In this document: positions 11,894 through 26,483 of the stretch, one piece after another
How positions within the stretch are numbered: the stretch's first letter is position 1
How the letters are laid out: every line of letters begins with the position of its first letter
Notes under the pieces: model-generated
Seen by the model: only the letters and a program-made list of their open reading frames with translations
Told to the model about the DNA's origin: nothing
Databases searched by the model: none
Position numbers and translations under genes: made by a program
Assembly (NCBI RefSeq): GCF_000422305.1
Contig: NZ_AULN01000018.1
Span: 152,610 to 216,609 of the forward strand
DNA: 64,000 bases
Reading direction: 5' to 3'
Source: Luteimonas mephitis DSM 12574
GTDB taxonomy: Bacteria > Pseudomonadota > Gammaproteobacteria > Xanthomonadales > Xanthomonadaceae

Positions 11894-11915
11894 GCCCGGC
11901 CATGGATGGCCGGGC
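11894..11915. repeat. Short perfect palindrome between guaB and guaA
   Basis: GCCCGGCCAT-GG-ATGGCCGGGC is a perfect 10-base inverted repeat. A related half unit (GCCATGGATGGCCGCGGC) follows at about 11940 and a CCCGCTTTCGCGGGAATGA hairpin at about 12001. They resemble short REP-like units; an effect on the guaB-guaA transcript is possible. Confidence 0.6.
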
Positions 11916-12034
11916 CGACGATCCAAAGCCGGACGGCGACGCCATGGATGGCCGCGGCGAAGTCGCTGGATGACCAGCCTTTGTCTGTTGCAAAGCACCT
12001 CCCGCTTTCGCGGGAATGACGAACCAAGGTTTCC

Positions 12035-13590
<1,556 letters not shown>

Positions 13591-13600
<10 letters not shown>

Positions 13601-14427
13601 GCGCGGTTTTCCAGCCGTGGCTGCAGCGCTGGCAGTTGTCTGCGGATGGCGACGGCCTTGCCACGCCGGGCAGCGACCTGCTGCCCGTGCGCCTGCCCAA
13701 CGGCACGGCGGCGATGCTCAAGATTGCGCGCGACCACGACGAGCGCGCGGGCGCGGCACTGATGCAATGGTGGAACGGCGTCGGCGCGGCCCGCGTGTTC
13801 GAGCTTGAAGGCGATGCGCTGCTGATGGAGCGAGCGCAGGGACGGCGTTCGCTGATGGCAATGGCACTGCAGGGGCAGGACGACGCGGCCAGCCGGATTG
13901 CATGCGATGTCGTTGCGCATTTGCATGTCCGTCGCGAAGCGCCGTGGCCGCGCGACATGGTGCCGCTGCAGCACTGGTTCGAGGCGCTGCGTACCGCGGC
14001 CGCGCGCGACGGCGGCATGTTCGCCAGCGCGCTTGCAGTGGCAGACGACCTGTTGGCAACGGCCGAACCCGCGCGCCCCCTCCATGGCGACATCCACCAC
14101 GACAACGTGCTGGATTTCGGTGAGCGCGGCTGGCTCGCCATCGACGCGAAATACATTGTTGGCGACCGTGGCTACGATTACGCCAACCTGCTGTGCAATC
14201 CGGAGCTGCGCACGGTCACCGAGCCGGCGCGATTCTCGCGGCAGGTCGACGTGATCGCCGCAGCGTCGGGCCTTTCGCCGGAGCGACTGCTGCGCTGGAC
14301 GCTGGCGTACGCGGGCCTCTCGGCCGCGTGGTTCCTGGAAGACGGCGACACGGCCTCTGCAGACAGCGACCTGACGGTGGCGAGCCTGGCCGGAGCCGCG
14401 CTCGGCTGGCAATCGCAGCCGGCATGA
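13591..14427 (+). CDS. APH(6)-like aminoglycoside/hydroxyurea phosphotransferase family protein
   Basis: A kinase-fold protein of the APH(6)/streptomycin-6-kinase family. The catalytic loop [12 protein letters not shown] (about residues 163-174) is intact, and the metal-binding aspartate is likely in [19 protein letters not shown]. The start GTG at 13591 lies in the guaA 3' end (overlap of ten bases), giving translational coupling; there is no other start before the [14 protein letters not shown] segment. Chromosomal members often have unknown natural substrates, so resistance to an aminoglycoside should not be assumed. Confidence 0.72.
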
Positions 14428-14432
14428 GATAA

Positions 14433-14978
<546 letters not shown>

Positions 14979-15037
14979 ATGCAGCGACGACACGCAGCGG
15001 ACTATCATGTCCTGCTACTTCCCGCAGCAGGATATCC

Positions 15038-15610
15038 ATGACAAGCAATGGCGGACACGCGCGCGACGGCAGGTTGATCTGGATCGACCTGGAGATGACC
15101 GGGCTCGACACCGGCCGCGACTCGATCATCGAGATCGCCACGGTGGTGACGGACTCCGAGCTCAACATCCTGGCCGACGGCCCCCAGTTCGCCATCTCCC
15201 ACCCGTTGTCCACGCTCGAGGCGATGGACGACTGGAATCGCACCCAGCACGGCAAGTCCGGGCTCTGGCGGCGGGTCCTGGAAGAGGGCGTGCCGATGGC
15301 CGAGGCCGAAGCGCGCACGCTGGATTTCCTGCAGCAGTGGGTCGGCCACAATCAGTCGCCGATGTGTGGCAATTCGATCTGCCAGGACCGCCGCTTCCTG
15401 CACCGGCAGATGCCGTCGCTGGAGCGGTATTTCCACTACCGCAACCTCGACGTCAGCACGATCAAGGAACTCGCGCGCCGCTGGGCGCCGGAAGTGCTGG
15501 CAGGCGTGCGCAAGGAAGCCGCGCATACCGCGCTGAGCGACGTGCGCGACTCGATCGCGGAGTTGAAGCATTACCGCAGCGCGATGGGCGTGTTCGGCGC
15601 GCCGCACTAG
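15038..15610 (+). CDS. orn: Oligoribonuclease Orn
   Basis: A DEDD-family 3'-5' exoribonuclease that degrades 2-5-mers, including linear dinucleotides from cyclic-di-GMP turnover. The acidic residues are visible in [11 protein letters not shown] (DxE), [10 protein letters not shown] and the late [11 protein letters not shown] motif. The length of 190 residues is typical, with a short N-terminal extension ([12 protein letters not shown]). The start ATG at 15038 was chosen because it precedes the conserved core directly. Confidence 0.95.
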   Translation: MTSNGGHARDGRLIWIDLEMTGLDTGRDSIIEIATVVTDSELNILADGPQFAISHPLSTLEAMDDWNRTQHGKSGLWRRVLEEGVPMAEAEARTLDFLQQWVGHNQSPMCGNSICQDRRFLHRQMPSLERYFHYRNLDVSTIKELARRWAPEVLAGVRKEAAHTALSDVRDSIAELKHYRSAMGVFGAPH

Positions 15611-15636
15611 CGCGCGTTGCCGACGCCGTTGCTTCT

Positions 15637-15713
15637 GCAAGAGCGGCGGAAGCCGCGAGTTCTTCGTGGCCCACAATCGTCGGTAGGAAGCTTGCGGCTT
15701 GCGCCGCTCCCGC
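15637..15713. repeat. REP-like palindrome between orn and ppsA
   Basis: Left arm GCAAGAGCGGCGGAAGCCGC and right arm GCGGCTTGCGCCGCTCCCGC pair with small mismatches over about 20 bases each. It lies between the convergent orn and ppsA genes, where it could also serve both as a transcript end. It is a diverged member of the family at 6384, 9222 and 10224. Confidence 0.65.
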
Positions 15714-15784
15714 AAAAACCCACGAAGAACGAAGCCGGCTTGTGGCCGGCTTCGTTTCGTTTCGACAGGCAAGCGATCTTCTCG

Positions 15785-18169
15785 TCAGGAAGCGGCCTTC
15801 GACCTGGCCAGCCTCAGCCAGGTATCGACCACGGTATCCGGATTCAGCGACACCGATTCGATCCCTTCTTCCATCAGCCACTGCGCCAGGTCCGGGTGGT
15901 CGCTCGGGCCCTGGCCGCAGATGCCGACGTACTTGCCCCTGCGGCGTGCGGTCTGGATCGCCATCGACAGCAGCTTCTTCACCGCCGGGTCGCGCTCGTC
16001 GAACAGGTGCGCGACGATGCCCGAATCGCGGTCCAGGCCGAGGGTGAGCTGGGTCAGGTCGTTGGAGCCGATGGAGAAGCCGTCGAAGATGTCGAGGAAC
16101 TCGTCGGCCAGCAGCGCGTTGGACGGCACCTCGCACATCATGATGATCTTCAGGCCGTCCTGGCCCTGCTTCAGGCCGTTGGCCTCCAGCACCTCGACCA
16201 CCCTGCGGCCTTCGTCGAGCGTGCGCACGAACGGGATCATCACCCACACGTTGGACAGGCCCATCTCGTTGCGCACCTTGCGCACGGCCTTGCACTCGAG
16301 CGCAAACGCTTCGGCGAACGACGGATCGACGTAGCGGCTGGCGCCGCGGAAGCCGATCATCGGATTCTCCTCGTGCGGCTCGTAGCGCTGTCCGCCGAGC
16401 AGGTTCGCGTACTCGTTGGACTTGAAGTCGGACATGCGCACGATCACCGGCTTCGGGTTCACCGAGGCGGCGATGGTGGCGATGCCCTCGGCGAGGCGAT
16501 CGACGTAGAACTCCACCGGGCCGGCGTAGCCGGCGATGCGCTCGTCGATCTTCCTGCGGACGTCGGCGTCTTGGTCGTCGTATTCCAGCAGCGCCTTGGG
16601 ATGCACGCCGATGTGGCTGGCGATGATCATCTCCAGCCGTGCCAGGCCGATGCCGGCGTTGGGCAGCTGGCCGAAGTCGAACGCGCGCTCGGGGTTGGCC
16701 ACGTTCATCATGATCTTCAGCGGCGCTTCGGGCATCGACGACAGGTCGGTGGTGATCCGCTCGAAGGGCAGCGTGCCGGCATAGATGAAACCGGTGTCGC
16801 CTTCGGCGCAGCTCACCGTGACCTGCGCGCCGTCCTCGATCAGGTCCAGCGCGTTGCCGGTGCCGACCACGGCGGGCACGCCAAGTTCGCGCGCGATGAT
16901 CGCGGCGTGGCAGGTACGACCGCCGCGGTTGGTGACGATGGCGGCAGCGCGCTTCATCACCGGCTCCCAGTCTGGGTCGGTCATGTCGGCGACCAGCACG
17001 TCGCCAGGCTGCACGCGGTTCATGTCGTCGAGCGTGCGTACCACGCGTGCCACGCCGCTGCCGATCTTCTGGCCGATCGCGCGGCCTTCCACGAGCACGT
17101 CGCCGCGCAGTTCCAGCTGGAATCGTTCGATCTGCGTGGCCTTGGCGCGTGACTTCACCGTTTCCGGCCGCGCCTGCACGATGAACAGCTTGCCGCTGAC
17201 GCCATCCTTCGCCCACTCGATGTCCATCGGGCGCTGGTAGTGCTTCTCGATCACCAGTGCCTGCTTCGAAAGTTCGTGCACGTCGGCGTCGCTGAGCGAG
17301 AACCTGCTGCGCAGTTCGGCCGGCGTGTCCTCGGTGCGCACGCGCTCGCCGGGGGCATCGGAATAGACCATGCGGATCTGCTTGCTGCCCAGCGAACGGC
17401 GCAGGATCGCCGGCTTGCCCTGTGCGAGCGTCGGCTTGTAGACGTAGAACTCGTCCGGGTTGACCGCACCCTGCACGACCATCTCGCCCAGGCCGTAGCT
17501 CGACGTCACGAACACCACGTCGCGGAAACCAGATTCGGTGTCGAGCGTGAACAGCACGCCCGACGCGCCCACGTCGGAGCGCACCATCAGCTGCACGCCG
17601 GAGGAGAGGAACACGTCCTCGTGCTTGAAGCCGTGGTGCACGCGATAGGCGATGGCGCGATCGTTGTAGAGGCTGGCGAAGACTTCCTTGACCTTGCGCA
17701 CCACGTCGTCGGCGCCGGTGACGTTGAGGAAGGTTTCCTGCTGGCCGGCGAACGAGGCGTCGGGAAGGTCTTCCGCGGTGGCCGAAGAGCGCACGGCCAC
17801 GGCGACGCTGCCGCCGCCGTTCTGTTCGCACAGCTGCGCGTAGGCCTTGCGGATGTCGGCGTCGAGCTCCGGCTGCAGCGGCGCGTCGATCACCCAGCCG
17901 CGAATTTCCTTGCCGGCGGCGGTCAGTGCCGGGACGTCCTCGACGTCCAGCGTCGCCAGGCGGTCGAAGATGCGCTGGTGCAGGGTGTTGTGGGCGATGA
18001 AGGCCTTGAACGCGTCCGCCGTGGTCGCGAAGCCGCCCGGGACCGAGACACCAAGCCCGGCGAGTTCGCCGATCATCTCGCCGAGCGATGAATTCTTGCC
18101 GCCGACCTGGGCCAGATCGGTCAGTCGCAGGTCGTGGAGCCACAGGATATTGGCGCTCAAAACGGGCAC
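15785..18169 (-). CDS. ppsA: Phosphoenolpyruvate synthase
   Basis: PpsA converts pyruvate and ATP to phosphoenolpyruvate, AMP and phosphate for gluconeogenesis. The order is: N-terminal ATP-grasp domain ([14 protein letters not shown]), central swivelling domain with the phospho-histidine in [13 protein letters not shown] (about residue 420), and C-terminal PEP/pyruvate barrel ending near [15 protein letters not shown]. The length of 794 residues is normal. It is divergent from ppsR, the enzyme that switches it off and on. Confidence 0.96.
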   Translation of the reverse strand: MPVLSANILWLHDLRLTDLAQVGGKNSSLGEMIGELAGLGVSVPGGFATTADAFKAFIAHNTLHQRIFDRLATLDVEDVPALTAAGKEIRGWVIDAPLQPELDADIRKAYAQLCEQNGGGSVAVAVRSSATAEDLPDASFAGQQETFLNVTGADDVVRKVKEVFASLYNDRAIAYRVHHGFKHEDVFLSSGVQLMVRSDVGASGVLFTLDTESGFRDVVFVTSSYGLGEMVVQGAVNPDEFYVYKPTLAQGKPAILRRSLGSKQIRMVYSDAPGERVRTEDTPAELRSRFSLSDADVHELSKQALVIEKHYQRPMDIEWAKDGVSGKLFIVQARPETVKSRAKATQIERFQLELRGDVLVEGRAIGQKIGSGVARVVRTLDDMNRVQPGDVLVADMTDPDWEPVMKRAAAIVTNRGGRTCHAAIIARELGVPAVVGTGNALDLIEDGAQVTVSCAEGDTGFIYAGTLPFERITTDLSSMPEAPLKIMMNVANPERAFDFGQLPNAGIGLARLEMIIASHIGVHPKALLEYDDQDADVRRKIDERIAGYAGPVEFYVDRLAEGIATIAASVNPKPVIVRMSDFKSNEYANLLGGQRYEPHEENPMIGFRGASRYVDPSFAEAFALECKAVRKVRNEMGLSNVWVMIPFVRTLDEGRRVVEVLEANGLKQGQDGLKIIMMCEVPSNALLADEFLDIFDGFSIGSNDLTQLTLGLDRDSGIVAHLFDERDPAVKKLLSMAIQTARRRGKYVGICGQGPSDHPDLAQWLMEEGIESVSLNPDTVVDTWLRLARSKAAS

Positions 18170-18331
18170 TCCGGGTTGTGCGGGCGGTAGTGGAAAGCGG
18201 GGAGGGCAGGCAGGACCGGCCGAAGTTGGCTATTTTAGCCGCCAGCGCACGGCAGCGGCCACGTTCGGGGCCGGATTCCGTGCATCGCGGCCATGCCGCC
18301 CCCGCACGCACCCACAGGAAAGCGATTACAC

Positions 18332-19153
18332 ATGGCTGACACGCGCCCGGTCTTCTATGTTTCCGACGGCACCGGCATCACTGCCGAGACGATCGGCCAC
18401 AGCCTGCTGACCCAGTTTGCCGACACCCGCTTCAGTACCGACCGCATTCCCTTCGTCGACAGCCCGGAGCGCGCGCGCGAGGCCGCTGCGCGGATCCGGG
18501 CGAAAGGCGAGGAGGTCGGTGTTCGTCCGGTGGTGGTGAGTTCCTGCGTCGATCCGGAGCTGACCCGGCTGATCGGCGAAAGCGGCGCGCTGGTGCTGGA
18601 CACGTTTGCGCCGTTCATCGAGCCGATGGAGCGCGAACTGGGACAGCAACGCAAGTCGCAGGTCGGCCAGGCGCACGGCATGGTCGACTTCGATACCTAC
18701 CATGCCCGCATCAACGCGATGAACTACGCGCTGACCCACGACGACGGTATCGCCGTCAACTACGACGACGCCGACGTGATCCTGGTGGCGGTGTCGCGGG
18801 CCGGCAAGACGCCGACCTGCGTGTACCTGGCGCTGCACTACGGCGTGCGCGCCGCGAACTACCCGCTGACCGAGGAAGACCTCGAACACGATCGCCTGCC
18901 GCCGCGCCTGCAGCCGTATCGCAACAAGCTGTTCGCGCTGAGCATCGATCCGGTGCGCCTGCACCAGATTCGCGAGGAGCGGCGCCCTAAATCGCGCTAT
19001 GCGCAGCTGGAGACCTGCAAGAGGGAAGTGGCCGCGGCCGAGAGCCTGTTCCGCGCGGAGCGCATCCCGGTGTTGAGCACCACGCACAAGTCGATCGAGG
19101 AAATCGCCAGCACGGTGCTGACCACGTTCGGCATCCGGCGCGGGATGTTCTGA
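18332..19153 (+). CDS. ppsR: PpsR: PEP synthase kinase/pyrophosphorylase regulatory protein
   Basis: A DUF299-family bifunctional regulator that inactivates PpsA by ADP-dependent phosphorylation and reactivates it by phosphate-dependent dephosphorylation. The P-loop-like motif [14 protein letters not shown] is near residue 155, and the N-terminus [19 protein letters not shown] is conserved. The length is 273 residues. The divergent pairing with ppsA supports the target; the pyruvate phosphate dikinase version of the family is less likely. Confidence 0.93.
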   Translation: MADTRPVFYVSDGTGITAETIGHSLLTQFADTRFSTDRIPFVDSPERAREAAARIRAKGEEVGVRPVVVSSCVDPELTRLIGESGALVLDTFAPFIEPMERELGQQRKSQVGQAHGMVDFDTYHARINAMNYALTHDDGIAVNYDDADVILVAVSRAGKTPTCVYLALHYGVRAANYPLTEEDLEHDRLPPRLQPYRNKLFALSIDPVRLHQIREERRPKSRYAQLETCKREVAAAESLFRAERIPVLSTTHKSIEEIASTVLTTFGIRRGMF

Positions 19154-19296
19154 GCACGACGTCCGGGCCTGCGAGGCGCCTTCCCGCCAGCCGCATCGCG
19201 GCGGCGGAAAATGCCGGTGGAGAAGGTTCACGTTAGGCGCCGCGAACGCTTCCGTCAATGCTGCCGCGCCCTGGCCTGTGCGTGTAGCATCGGGCC

Positions 19297-19785
19297 ATGT
19301 CCCGGGTCCACGTCACCGATCGCACGGCACGCATTCCGAAGCTCAGCCGCTTCGGCTGGCTGATGGGCCTGTATGCGGAAAACTTCAATCGCCTGACGCG
19401 GCTGTTCGAGCCCGCCGACCTTGCATCGGGTCGCTATGTCTCGACGATCGGCGACGGCCTCGACCTGCACCTGCAGGTCATCGAGCAGCATGCCTACACG
19501 ACCGAACTGCGACTGACCTACGGCCTGCAGGATCCCGTGACCGGCGAGCCCGACCCGTCGGCTTTCCTGCGCCTGTATCGCGACGCGCGCCAGGTCGAGG
19601 CGACGCACTGCTATGTGGGGCGGCGCTGGCAGGACGTGATCGGGATGTATCCGCCGCCGGCGCAGGTGATCAGTCACCGCATGCGCATGAACACGTTCCT
19701 CGGCAAATGGCTGCAGTACCTGGCCGAAGGCGGCCACGGCGTGGCCACGCTGCGCGCGACTGCGGCCGAAACCAGGGTCGCCTGA
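19297..19785 (+). CDS. DUF1249 (YqiB-like) protein
   Basis: A 162-residue soluble protein of the DUF1249 family. Conserved blocks are FGWLMGLYAENFNRLTRLF at the start, TELRLTYGLQD in the middle and the closing MNTFLGKWLQYL. The function is not established. No obvious operon partner: ppsR ends 143 bases upstream and a small gene follows after about 100 bases. Confidence 0.8.
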   Translation: MSRVHVTDRTARIPKLSRFGWLMGLYAENFNRLTRLFEPADLASGRYVSTIGDGLDLHLQVIEQHAYTTELRLTYGLQDPVTGEPDPSAFLRLYRDARQVEATHCYVGRRWQDVIGMYPPPAQVISHRMRMNTFLGKWLQYLAEGGHGVATLRATAAETRVA

Positions 19786-19892
19786 GACGCGCACCGCATT
19801 TTTAATGCTTCGTTCACGGCCTTTACGCGCTGCAAACATCCGGCTGCTAGCATCGCCCTCCAACGCGCCTGAATGCGCATGAGGAGACACCG

Positions 19893-20075
19893 ATGACCAA
19901 GCTCGACAAGCCATTGCGGCGCGAAGTCCAGATCGGCGACAAGGCCTATACGCTCACCATCGATCCCGATGGCCTGAAGCTGGTCGAGAAGGGCCACCGC
20001 AAGGGTGTCGAGGTCAGCTGGGCCTCGCTGGCCAACAGCGAAAGCGATGGCGGGTCGCAGGCAGCGTCGATGTAA
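19893..20075 (+). CDS. Small conserved hypothetical protein (60 residues)
   Basis: A 60-residue protein with a compact beta-rich core (VQIGDKAYTLTIDPDGLKLVEKGHRKG). It has a good ribosome site (GAGGAG, seven bases before ATG) and is followed within 30 bases by a strong hairpin terminator, which supports a real gene. No function is recognised. Confidence 0.65.
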   Translation: MTKLDKPLRREVQIGDKAYTLTIDPDGLKLVEKGHRKGVEVSWASLANSESDGGSQAASM

Positions 20076-20104
20076 GCATCGCGAGCGATTGTTCTGGTTT
20101 CGCG

Positions 20105-20131
20105 AAAAGGCCCGCCTCGTGCGGGCCTTTT
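20105..20131 (+). terminator. Intrinsic terminator after the 60-residue gene
   Basis: An 11-base perfect stem AAAAGGCCCGC / GCGGGCCTTTT with a five-base loop, ending in a T run. It would end the transcript of the small gene, and by symmetry (A run on the other side) could also end the convergent DUF2188 transcript. Confidence 0.85.
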
Positions 20132-20173
20132 AGTTGGCCGGGGCCCGGCTTGCGTGATGCATTGCTGGCGCTG

Positions 20174-20419
20174 TCAGCGGAACGTGCCGCGCGATTTCTG
20201 TCCTGCCCAGCCGTGGCGGGCAATCAGCACGCTGTCGCCATTGGCGACGCGCACGGCGACGCCGGTCGAGTCGCCGCGCGTGCTGTTGCGGTCGGCAGCG
20301 AGCCTGCTGGCCACGCCGATGGCCTCGAGCTTGGTGGCGCGAAGATCCAGCGCCTTGCCTTCAAACCGGATGACCCAGCCCTGCCGGGCAGGTTCCACCG
20401 TGAGTACCGACCTTGCCAT
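20174..20419 (-). CDS. DUF2188 family small protein
   Basis: An 81-residue protein resembling DUF2188: an N-terminal strand pair (GWVIRFEGKALDLRATK), a helix, and a C-terminal strand set (DSVLIARHGWAGQKSRGTF). The start was placed at the ATG at 20419, which gives the family N-terminus; longer versions run into unlikely sequence. The role is unknown. Confidence 0.68.
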   Translation of the reverse strand: MARSVLTVEPARQGWVIRFEGKALDLRATKLEAIGVASRLAADRNSTRGDSTGVAVRVANGDSVLIARHGWAGQKSRGTFR

Positions 20420-20666
20420 GCCATCACCCCCGCTTCGTCCGCAAATCCCCGGCCTGCAGAGGCCAACGCAGGTTCCCGCCGCGGGCGGCCGGGCCGGCAA
20501 GCCCGTCGGAGGCGGGGCAGGGCAGGCGACATCGAGCGCGAGGCGACGGGTCGGGCGCGATCAAACCTTGGGCATGCGCGAGACCGCCCGCTCGATGCTT
20601 TCGCTGCAACCGGATGCGTGGCGGCCAATTGCCCAAGCATCGCCCGGGAATGCATTGCCTGAAAAG

Positions 20667-20694
20667 AAACAGGCCCGCCGAAGCGAGCCTGTTT
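20667..20694 (-). terminator. Terminator of the tRNA-Ala/tRNA-Glu transcript
   Basis: Arms AAACAGGC and GCCTGTTT pair across a short GC-rich loop. On the minus strand the stem is followed by TCTTTTC. It lies ten bases beyond the 3' end of tRNA-Glu. Confidence 0.75.
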
Positions 20695-20704
20695 CATCGA
20701 AAAG

Positions 20705-20780
20705 TGGCGTCCCCACGGGGATTCGAACCCCGGTGTCCACCGTGAAAGGGTGGTGTCCTAGGCCTCTAGACGATGGGGAC
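20705..20780 (-). tRNA. tRNA-Glu (anticodon UUC)
   Basis: On the minus strand a 76-base cloverleaf starts GTCCCC, has an anticodon stem-loop with TTC in the loop (CCACCCTTTCACGGTGG region), a TTCGAAT-type T loop and an encoded CCA end. It is the second gene of a two-tRNA transcript with tRNA-Ala. Confidence 0.95.
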
Positions 20781-20823
20781 GCAGTGGAACTTGCAGCGAT
20801 TCCGGGCAGGCCGTGTCCGGAAT

Positions 20824-20899
20824 TGGTGGAGCCAGGCGGGATCGAACCGCCGACCTCCTGCATGCCATGCAGGCGCTCTCCCAGCTGAGCTATGGCCCC
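20824..20899 (-). tRNA. tRNA-Ala (anticodon GGC)
   Basis: On the minus strand the 76-base gene starts GGGGCCATAGCTCAGC, has stem CCTGC/GCAGG around loop ATGGCAT (anticodon GGC), the T arm GGTTCGATCC and an encoded CCA. The copper ATPase gene ends only 22 bases from its 5' side. Confidence 0.95.
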
Positions 20900-20921
20900 A
20901 CGGGCTGGAAAGCGCGGAATT

Positions 20922-23323
<2,402 letters not shown>

Positions 23324-23327
<4 letters not shown>

Positions 23328-23749
23328 GATTGCGCCGCCCGTTCGGATGCGGTCGCGGTATCGGTGCTGAGCGCTGCCATGATCGGGCAGGTGGCCAGGG
23401 CGCCGTGACCCGGGCAGGCGTCGACCAGTTCGTGCAAGGCGTCACGCACCCGGGTCAGCTCGGCGAGGCGCTCTTCCACAACTTCAAGTTTTTGGGATGC
23501 TTTCTTTCGCATCTCATTCATATCATTTGAGTAATTGCTGCTTATGGCCATCAGTTCACCTATTTCCTCAAGTGTGAAACCGAGGGCCTTGGCGCGACGG
23601 ATGAAATTCAACCGGGTGACATCGTCGCACTGGTACTGGCGGTAGCCGCTGGCACTGCGCGCCGGTTCGGGAATCAGGCGCTGGCGCTCGTAGTAGCGAA
23701 CCGTGTCGATGGGCACGCCGGCCTGGCGCGCGAGCTGGCCAATGTTCAT
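23324..23749 (-). CDS. MerR-family metal-responsive regulator (CueR-like)
   Basis: A 141-residue MerR-family activator: N-terminal winged helix ([20 protein letters not shown] ...), long dimerisation helix, and a C-terminal metal loop with two cysteines ([14 protein letters not shown]), as in Cu(I)/Ag(I) or heavy-metal sensors. It is translationally coupled to the ATPase and probably controls both through the promoter directly upstream. The spacing of the cysteines (C-x8-C) is as in CueR-like and related sensors; the exact metal is inferred from the target gene. Confidence 0.87.
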
Positions 23750-23773
23750 GGCGATCTCCTGAGGCAGGGCGTC

Positions 23774-23805
23774 ATGGTAAACCTTGAACCTTGGTCAAGA
23801 GTCAA
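23774..23805 (-). promoter_or_regulatory. MerR-type promoter with 20-bp spacer
   Basis: On the minus strand, -35 TTGACT and -10 TACCAT are separated by 20 bases, longer than the usual 17. The spacer contains the dyad CTTGA-N7-TCAAG (arms 23783-23787 and 23795-23799). Overlong spacers with a central dyad are the hallmark of MerR-regulated promoters. It drives the merR-type gene and the copper ATPase. Confidence 0.85.
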
Positions 23806-24026
23806 GGGTTTGCATGGAGCCAAGTGTCGCGATGCCGATGCGCGCGCGCCAGGCCTGCTTCGCAAGTGCTGGCCGCCGATACCCGCGTGTCCTAGGCTTG
23901 CCGCACTGTCGCCGGCGGATCGCGTGGCCTCTCGTTTGGATGCATGAACTCCGTTGCGGCACGGGCGATGCAAGCAATGCCCAGCCTGATTCCGCGTTCG
24001 GCCGCGGTGGAGACAAGAGGGGACCC

Positions 24027-24695
24027 ATGGACCTGCAAGGGATCGTCGTACACATCGCGCGGGAACTGGTACTGGTTCCGATCACGCTGCTGCCCATCAT
24101 CAATCCGCTGAGCACCGCATCGGTATTCGTGGCAACGGTCGGCCGCCAGCATGACAAGGCCAAGCTGCTCGCGCGGCAGGTGTGCATCAACAGCTATTGC
24201 GTGATCGTGATCGGCATCCTGATCGGCGGCTATGTCTTGAAGCTGTTCGGAATTTCGCTGCCGGTGGTGCGAATCGCAGGCGGGCTGCTGGTGGCCGCCA
24301 ACGGCTGGCGGATGCTCAATGCCCGCCGCGAAACGGTGCAAGACGCAGTGGCGGAGCAGGCTGTTTCGATGCCCAGCCAGGACATCATGAAGCACAGCTT
24401 CGTGCCGATGACCTTTCCGCTGACGACCGGCCCCGGCACGCTGGCGGCCTGTATCGCGCTGGGCACCCAGATGCAATCCGGCACGCCGCTGGACTTCCTG
24501 AGCGGTGCGATCGTCGCGTTCGGCGGCGCCGCGCTGGTGGTGCTGGTGGTGTACCTGATCCTGCGCAACTCCTTGAAAGTCATCGCCAGGCTGGGCGACA
24601 CCGGCGAGCTCGTGCTGCAGCAAGTGATGGCATTCGTTTTGGTGTGCATCGGCATCCAGCTGATGTGGAATGGATGGGACGAGCTGCAGCAGTAG
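24027..24695 (+). CDS. MarC-family integral membrane protein
   Basis: A 222-residue multi-pass membrane protein of the MarC (UPF0056) family. Conserved segments are LLPIINPLSTASVFVA in the first helix pair, RIAGGLLVAANGWRML, and FPLTTGPGTLAA. Members have six predicted helices; despite the name, a role in multiple antibiotic resistance is not supported. The ATG at 24027 is chosen because the family begins there. It is the last gene before the mobile module. Confidence 0.85.
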   Translation: MDLQGIVVHIARELVLVPITLLPIINPLSTASVFVATVGRQHDKAKLLARQVCINSYCVIVIGILIGGYVLKLFGISLPVVRIAGGLLVAANGWRMLNARRETVQDAVAEQAVSMPSQDIMKHSFVPMTFPLTTGPGTLAACIALGTQMQSGTPLDFLSGAIVAFGGAALVVLVVYLILRNSLKVIARLGDTGELVLQQVMAFVLVCIGIQLMWNGWDELQQ

Positions 24696-24965
24696 CTCGA
24701 CAGCGGCATGCGCGCTGCGGACAGATCGACAGTCGGTATCCGGGTGGACTCACATGGGGGGACGTAATGGTCGACCGACAGCCGGAGCGGCCGTCGAACT
24801 GATTGACGCCGAGCATTCGCCCTGAAGTTAACTGTCTGATTAAAGAAGAGAAGCGCGGATTGTCGGGGCGTTCTGTCGGCACCTTCTTCTCCAACAGATC
24901 GCCCGAAATTCATCGAACTACCAGCAATCGCCCTTCATTTGCTTGATCCGCCGAAGATCTGCCCG
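24696..24965. other. Junction region between marC and the Tn7-like module
   Basis: This 270-base gap shows several copies of a CTGTCGG/CCGACAG hexamer-type motif (about 24733, 24775, 24873) but no clear terminal inverted repeat. It is the expected place for a boundary of the mobile module on the tniQ side; the exact end is not visible from sequence alone. Confidence 0.35.
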
Positions 24966-26483
24966 CTATTTCTTCCGTCGCCTTTTACCCGTTCGGCACG
25001 TTAGTCGGTTCCGGGCTTGCGGCCTTGTTGCCGGCGACTTTGATCCGGTACGGGGCTTCGTAGAAGAGGTAACAGGCGCGGGGATGTCGACGGCACGCCT
25101 AGAAGGGGGCGGGCTTGTCGCCGTCCAGCACACCCTGACCGAACGGACTTCGTCGTTCGTAATGACGATCTCTGCAGTAGGCAGAAACCAATGCTGGCAT
25201 TTCAATGATTTCTCGCTGGTGATAATTGACCTGAGTACTGCCTCCAAGCCTTGGGTATACGCCCGGGCAAGGATGGCCTCCAAGGCTCTCGCTACGTGAC
25301 GTCGCCCCGAGATCCCATCCAGCGCATGGGATCGAGCCGCTTGGAGGGACCGACTGCACCCGTCGTCACGTAAATCCAGACTGGAGCTCGAAATCACCTT
25401 GTCCAGCAACTCGCCGCAGAAATAGGCTGCTGTCGGGTCGACGGCTGAGAGGTTGAGCCAAGTGTTTGGCTCGCTGGACAGCCCGTGGGCGGCGATCAGG
25501 CATTCAGGGCGATTAACGAGGTTTTCTTCGAGAGTCTGTCCTTCATCCAAGTAATTGAGGGTAGCGAGCCTGCGCGGGGTGGGAGTGTCTACCGGAAAAA
25601 CCGCCACGGCATCTTTGGTTGCCTGAACGAGCTTGGCGTGCATCGTGGCGGGGAGCGGCACAAACGTTAGTGGACGCTCGCCACCCAGAAGGCTCCAGCC
25701 CCAAAACTCGCGTTCGGGTGGATCCTCCCCAACCGCAGAAAACTCTTCCAGCTCGGCTGATGGCTCGGTAGTTGCGAGTGTGCCCGTGAGTTCAAGCGAT
25801 TGGCGGGCCAATGCTGCATATCCCGGCATCCAATCGGTATGCAAGGCAGGAATAACAAGTAGGCGGGACTTTCGTTCCTCGGCCGCCCAACTCAGGTATC
25901 GGCTAGCCCATGCGTCGACATCGGTCGCTGGGAAATCCCACATGTTGGTCGAAGCTGTCCTGACCTGGAACGCGTCGTATCCGCACTCGCAGCGGCCTAG
26001 ACGAAGATCCGAATGAAAACGTGCCCAGCAGGTCTTGCCACACTGAGGACAGCCGGTGTGCAGCTTGGCGGCATGCCATGGACAGCGATCGATGAAGGGC
26101 AGTTGGAAAAGCGCGCAATGGTACCCATGGGCTGCGCAGAAAGAGCAATCGCGGAGCGGGAGGTTGTGGTGCTCCAGCATACGTCCGGTTCTTAACGGGC
26201 TCCACACCTCTGGTGACCAGTAGTCGCCGACGCGCGTCGCTCGCAGCCCAAGTGCGTGAAGCAGCGCCGCTTTGGGGGCGCCAGGCCTTTGGGTTGCGAT
26301 CAGTGCGTCGGATGTCACTCGGTTGCGAATCCCTAGCGCCGTCAGTTCAACGCCCATTAGCCGGCCCAACTGCGTCATCCTCCGAAGCAGACCGTATCCG
26401 GAGATATAGGGGTAGGGTTCTAGTTCTGCGCCAAGGAGAGCCGGCAACGCCGGTCCCCCTTGAATGACGTCACGCCAAGCCAT
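24966..26483 (-). CDS. tniQ: TniQ/TnsD-like target-selection protein
   Basis: A 505-residue TniQ-family protein. The N-terminal part (ESGYGLLRRMTQL-like segment at about residues 25-40) and the following cysteine/histidine cluster (CSFCAAHGYHC, CPWHAAKLHTGCPQCGKTC, RCECGY) match the zinc-binding TniQ core. TniQ/TnsD proteins recruit the transposase ATPase to the target. The length is well above short TniQ proteins and close to TnsD-like ones, suggesting sequence-specific targeting; that is inference. The ATG overlaps the preceding stop by one base (TAATG). Confidence 0.85.
   Translation of the reverse strand: MAWRDVIQGGPALPALLGAELEPYPYISGYGLLRRMTQLGRLMGVELTALGIRNRVTSDALIATQRPGAPKAALLHALGLRATRVGDYWSPEVWSPLRTGRMLEHHNLPLRDCSFCAAHGYHCALFQLPFIDRCPWHAAKLHTGCPQCGKTCWARFHSDLRLGRCECGYDAFQVRTASTNMWDFPATDVDAWASRYLSWAAEERKSRLLVIPALHTDWMPGYAALARQSLELTGTLATTEPSAELEEFSAVGEDPPEREFWGWSLLGGERPLTFVPLPATMHAKLVQATKDAVAVFPVDTPTPRRLATLNYLDEGQTLEENLVNRPECLIAAHGLSSEPNTWLNLSAVDPTAAYFCGELLDKVISSSSLDLRDDGCSRSLQAARSHALDGISGRRHVARALEAILARAYTQGLEAVLRSIITSEKSLKCQHWFLPTAEIVITNDEVRSVRVCWTATSPPPSRRAVDIPAPVTSSTKPRTGSKSPATRPQARNRLTCRTGKRRRKK

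Noticed and set aside
15462..18311. 950-codon minus frame overlapping ppsA in another phase
   Set aside because: Arg/Ala-rich out-of-frame reading; ppsA itself is full length in the adjacent frame.
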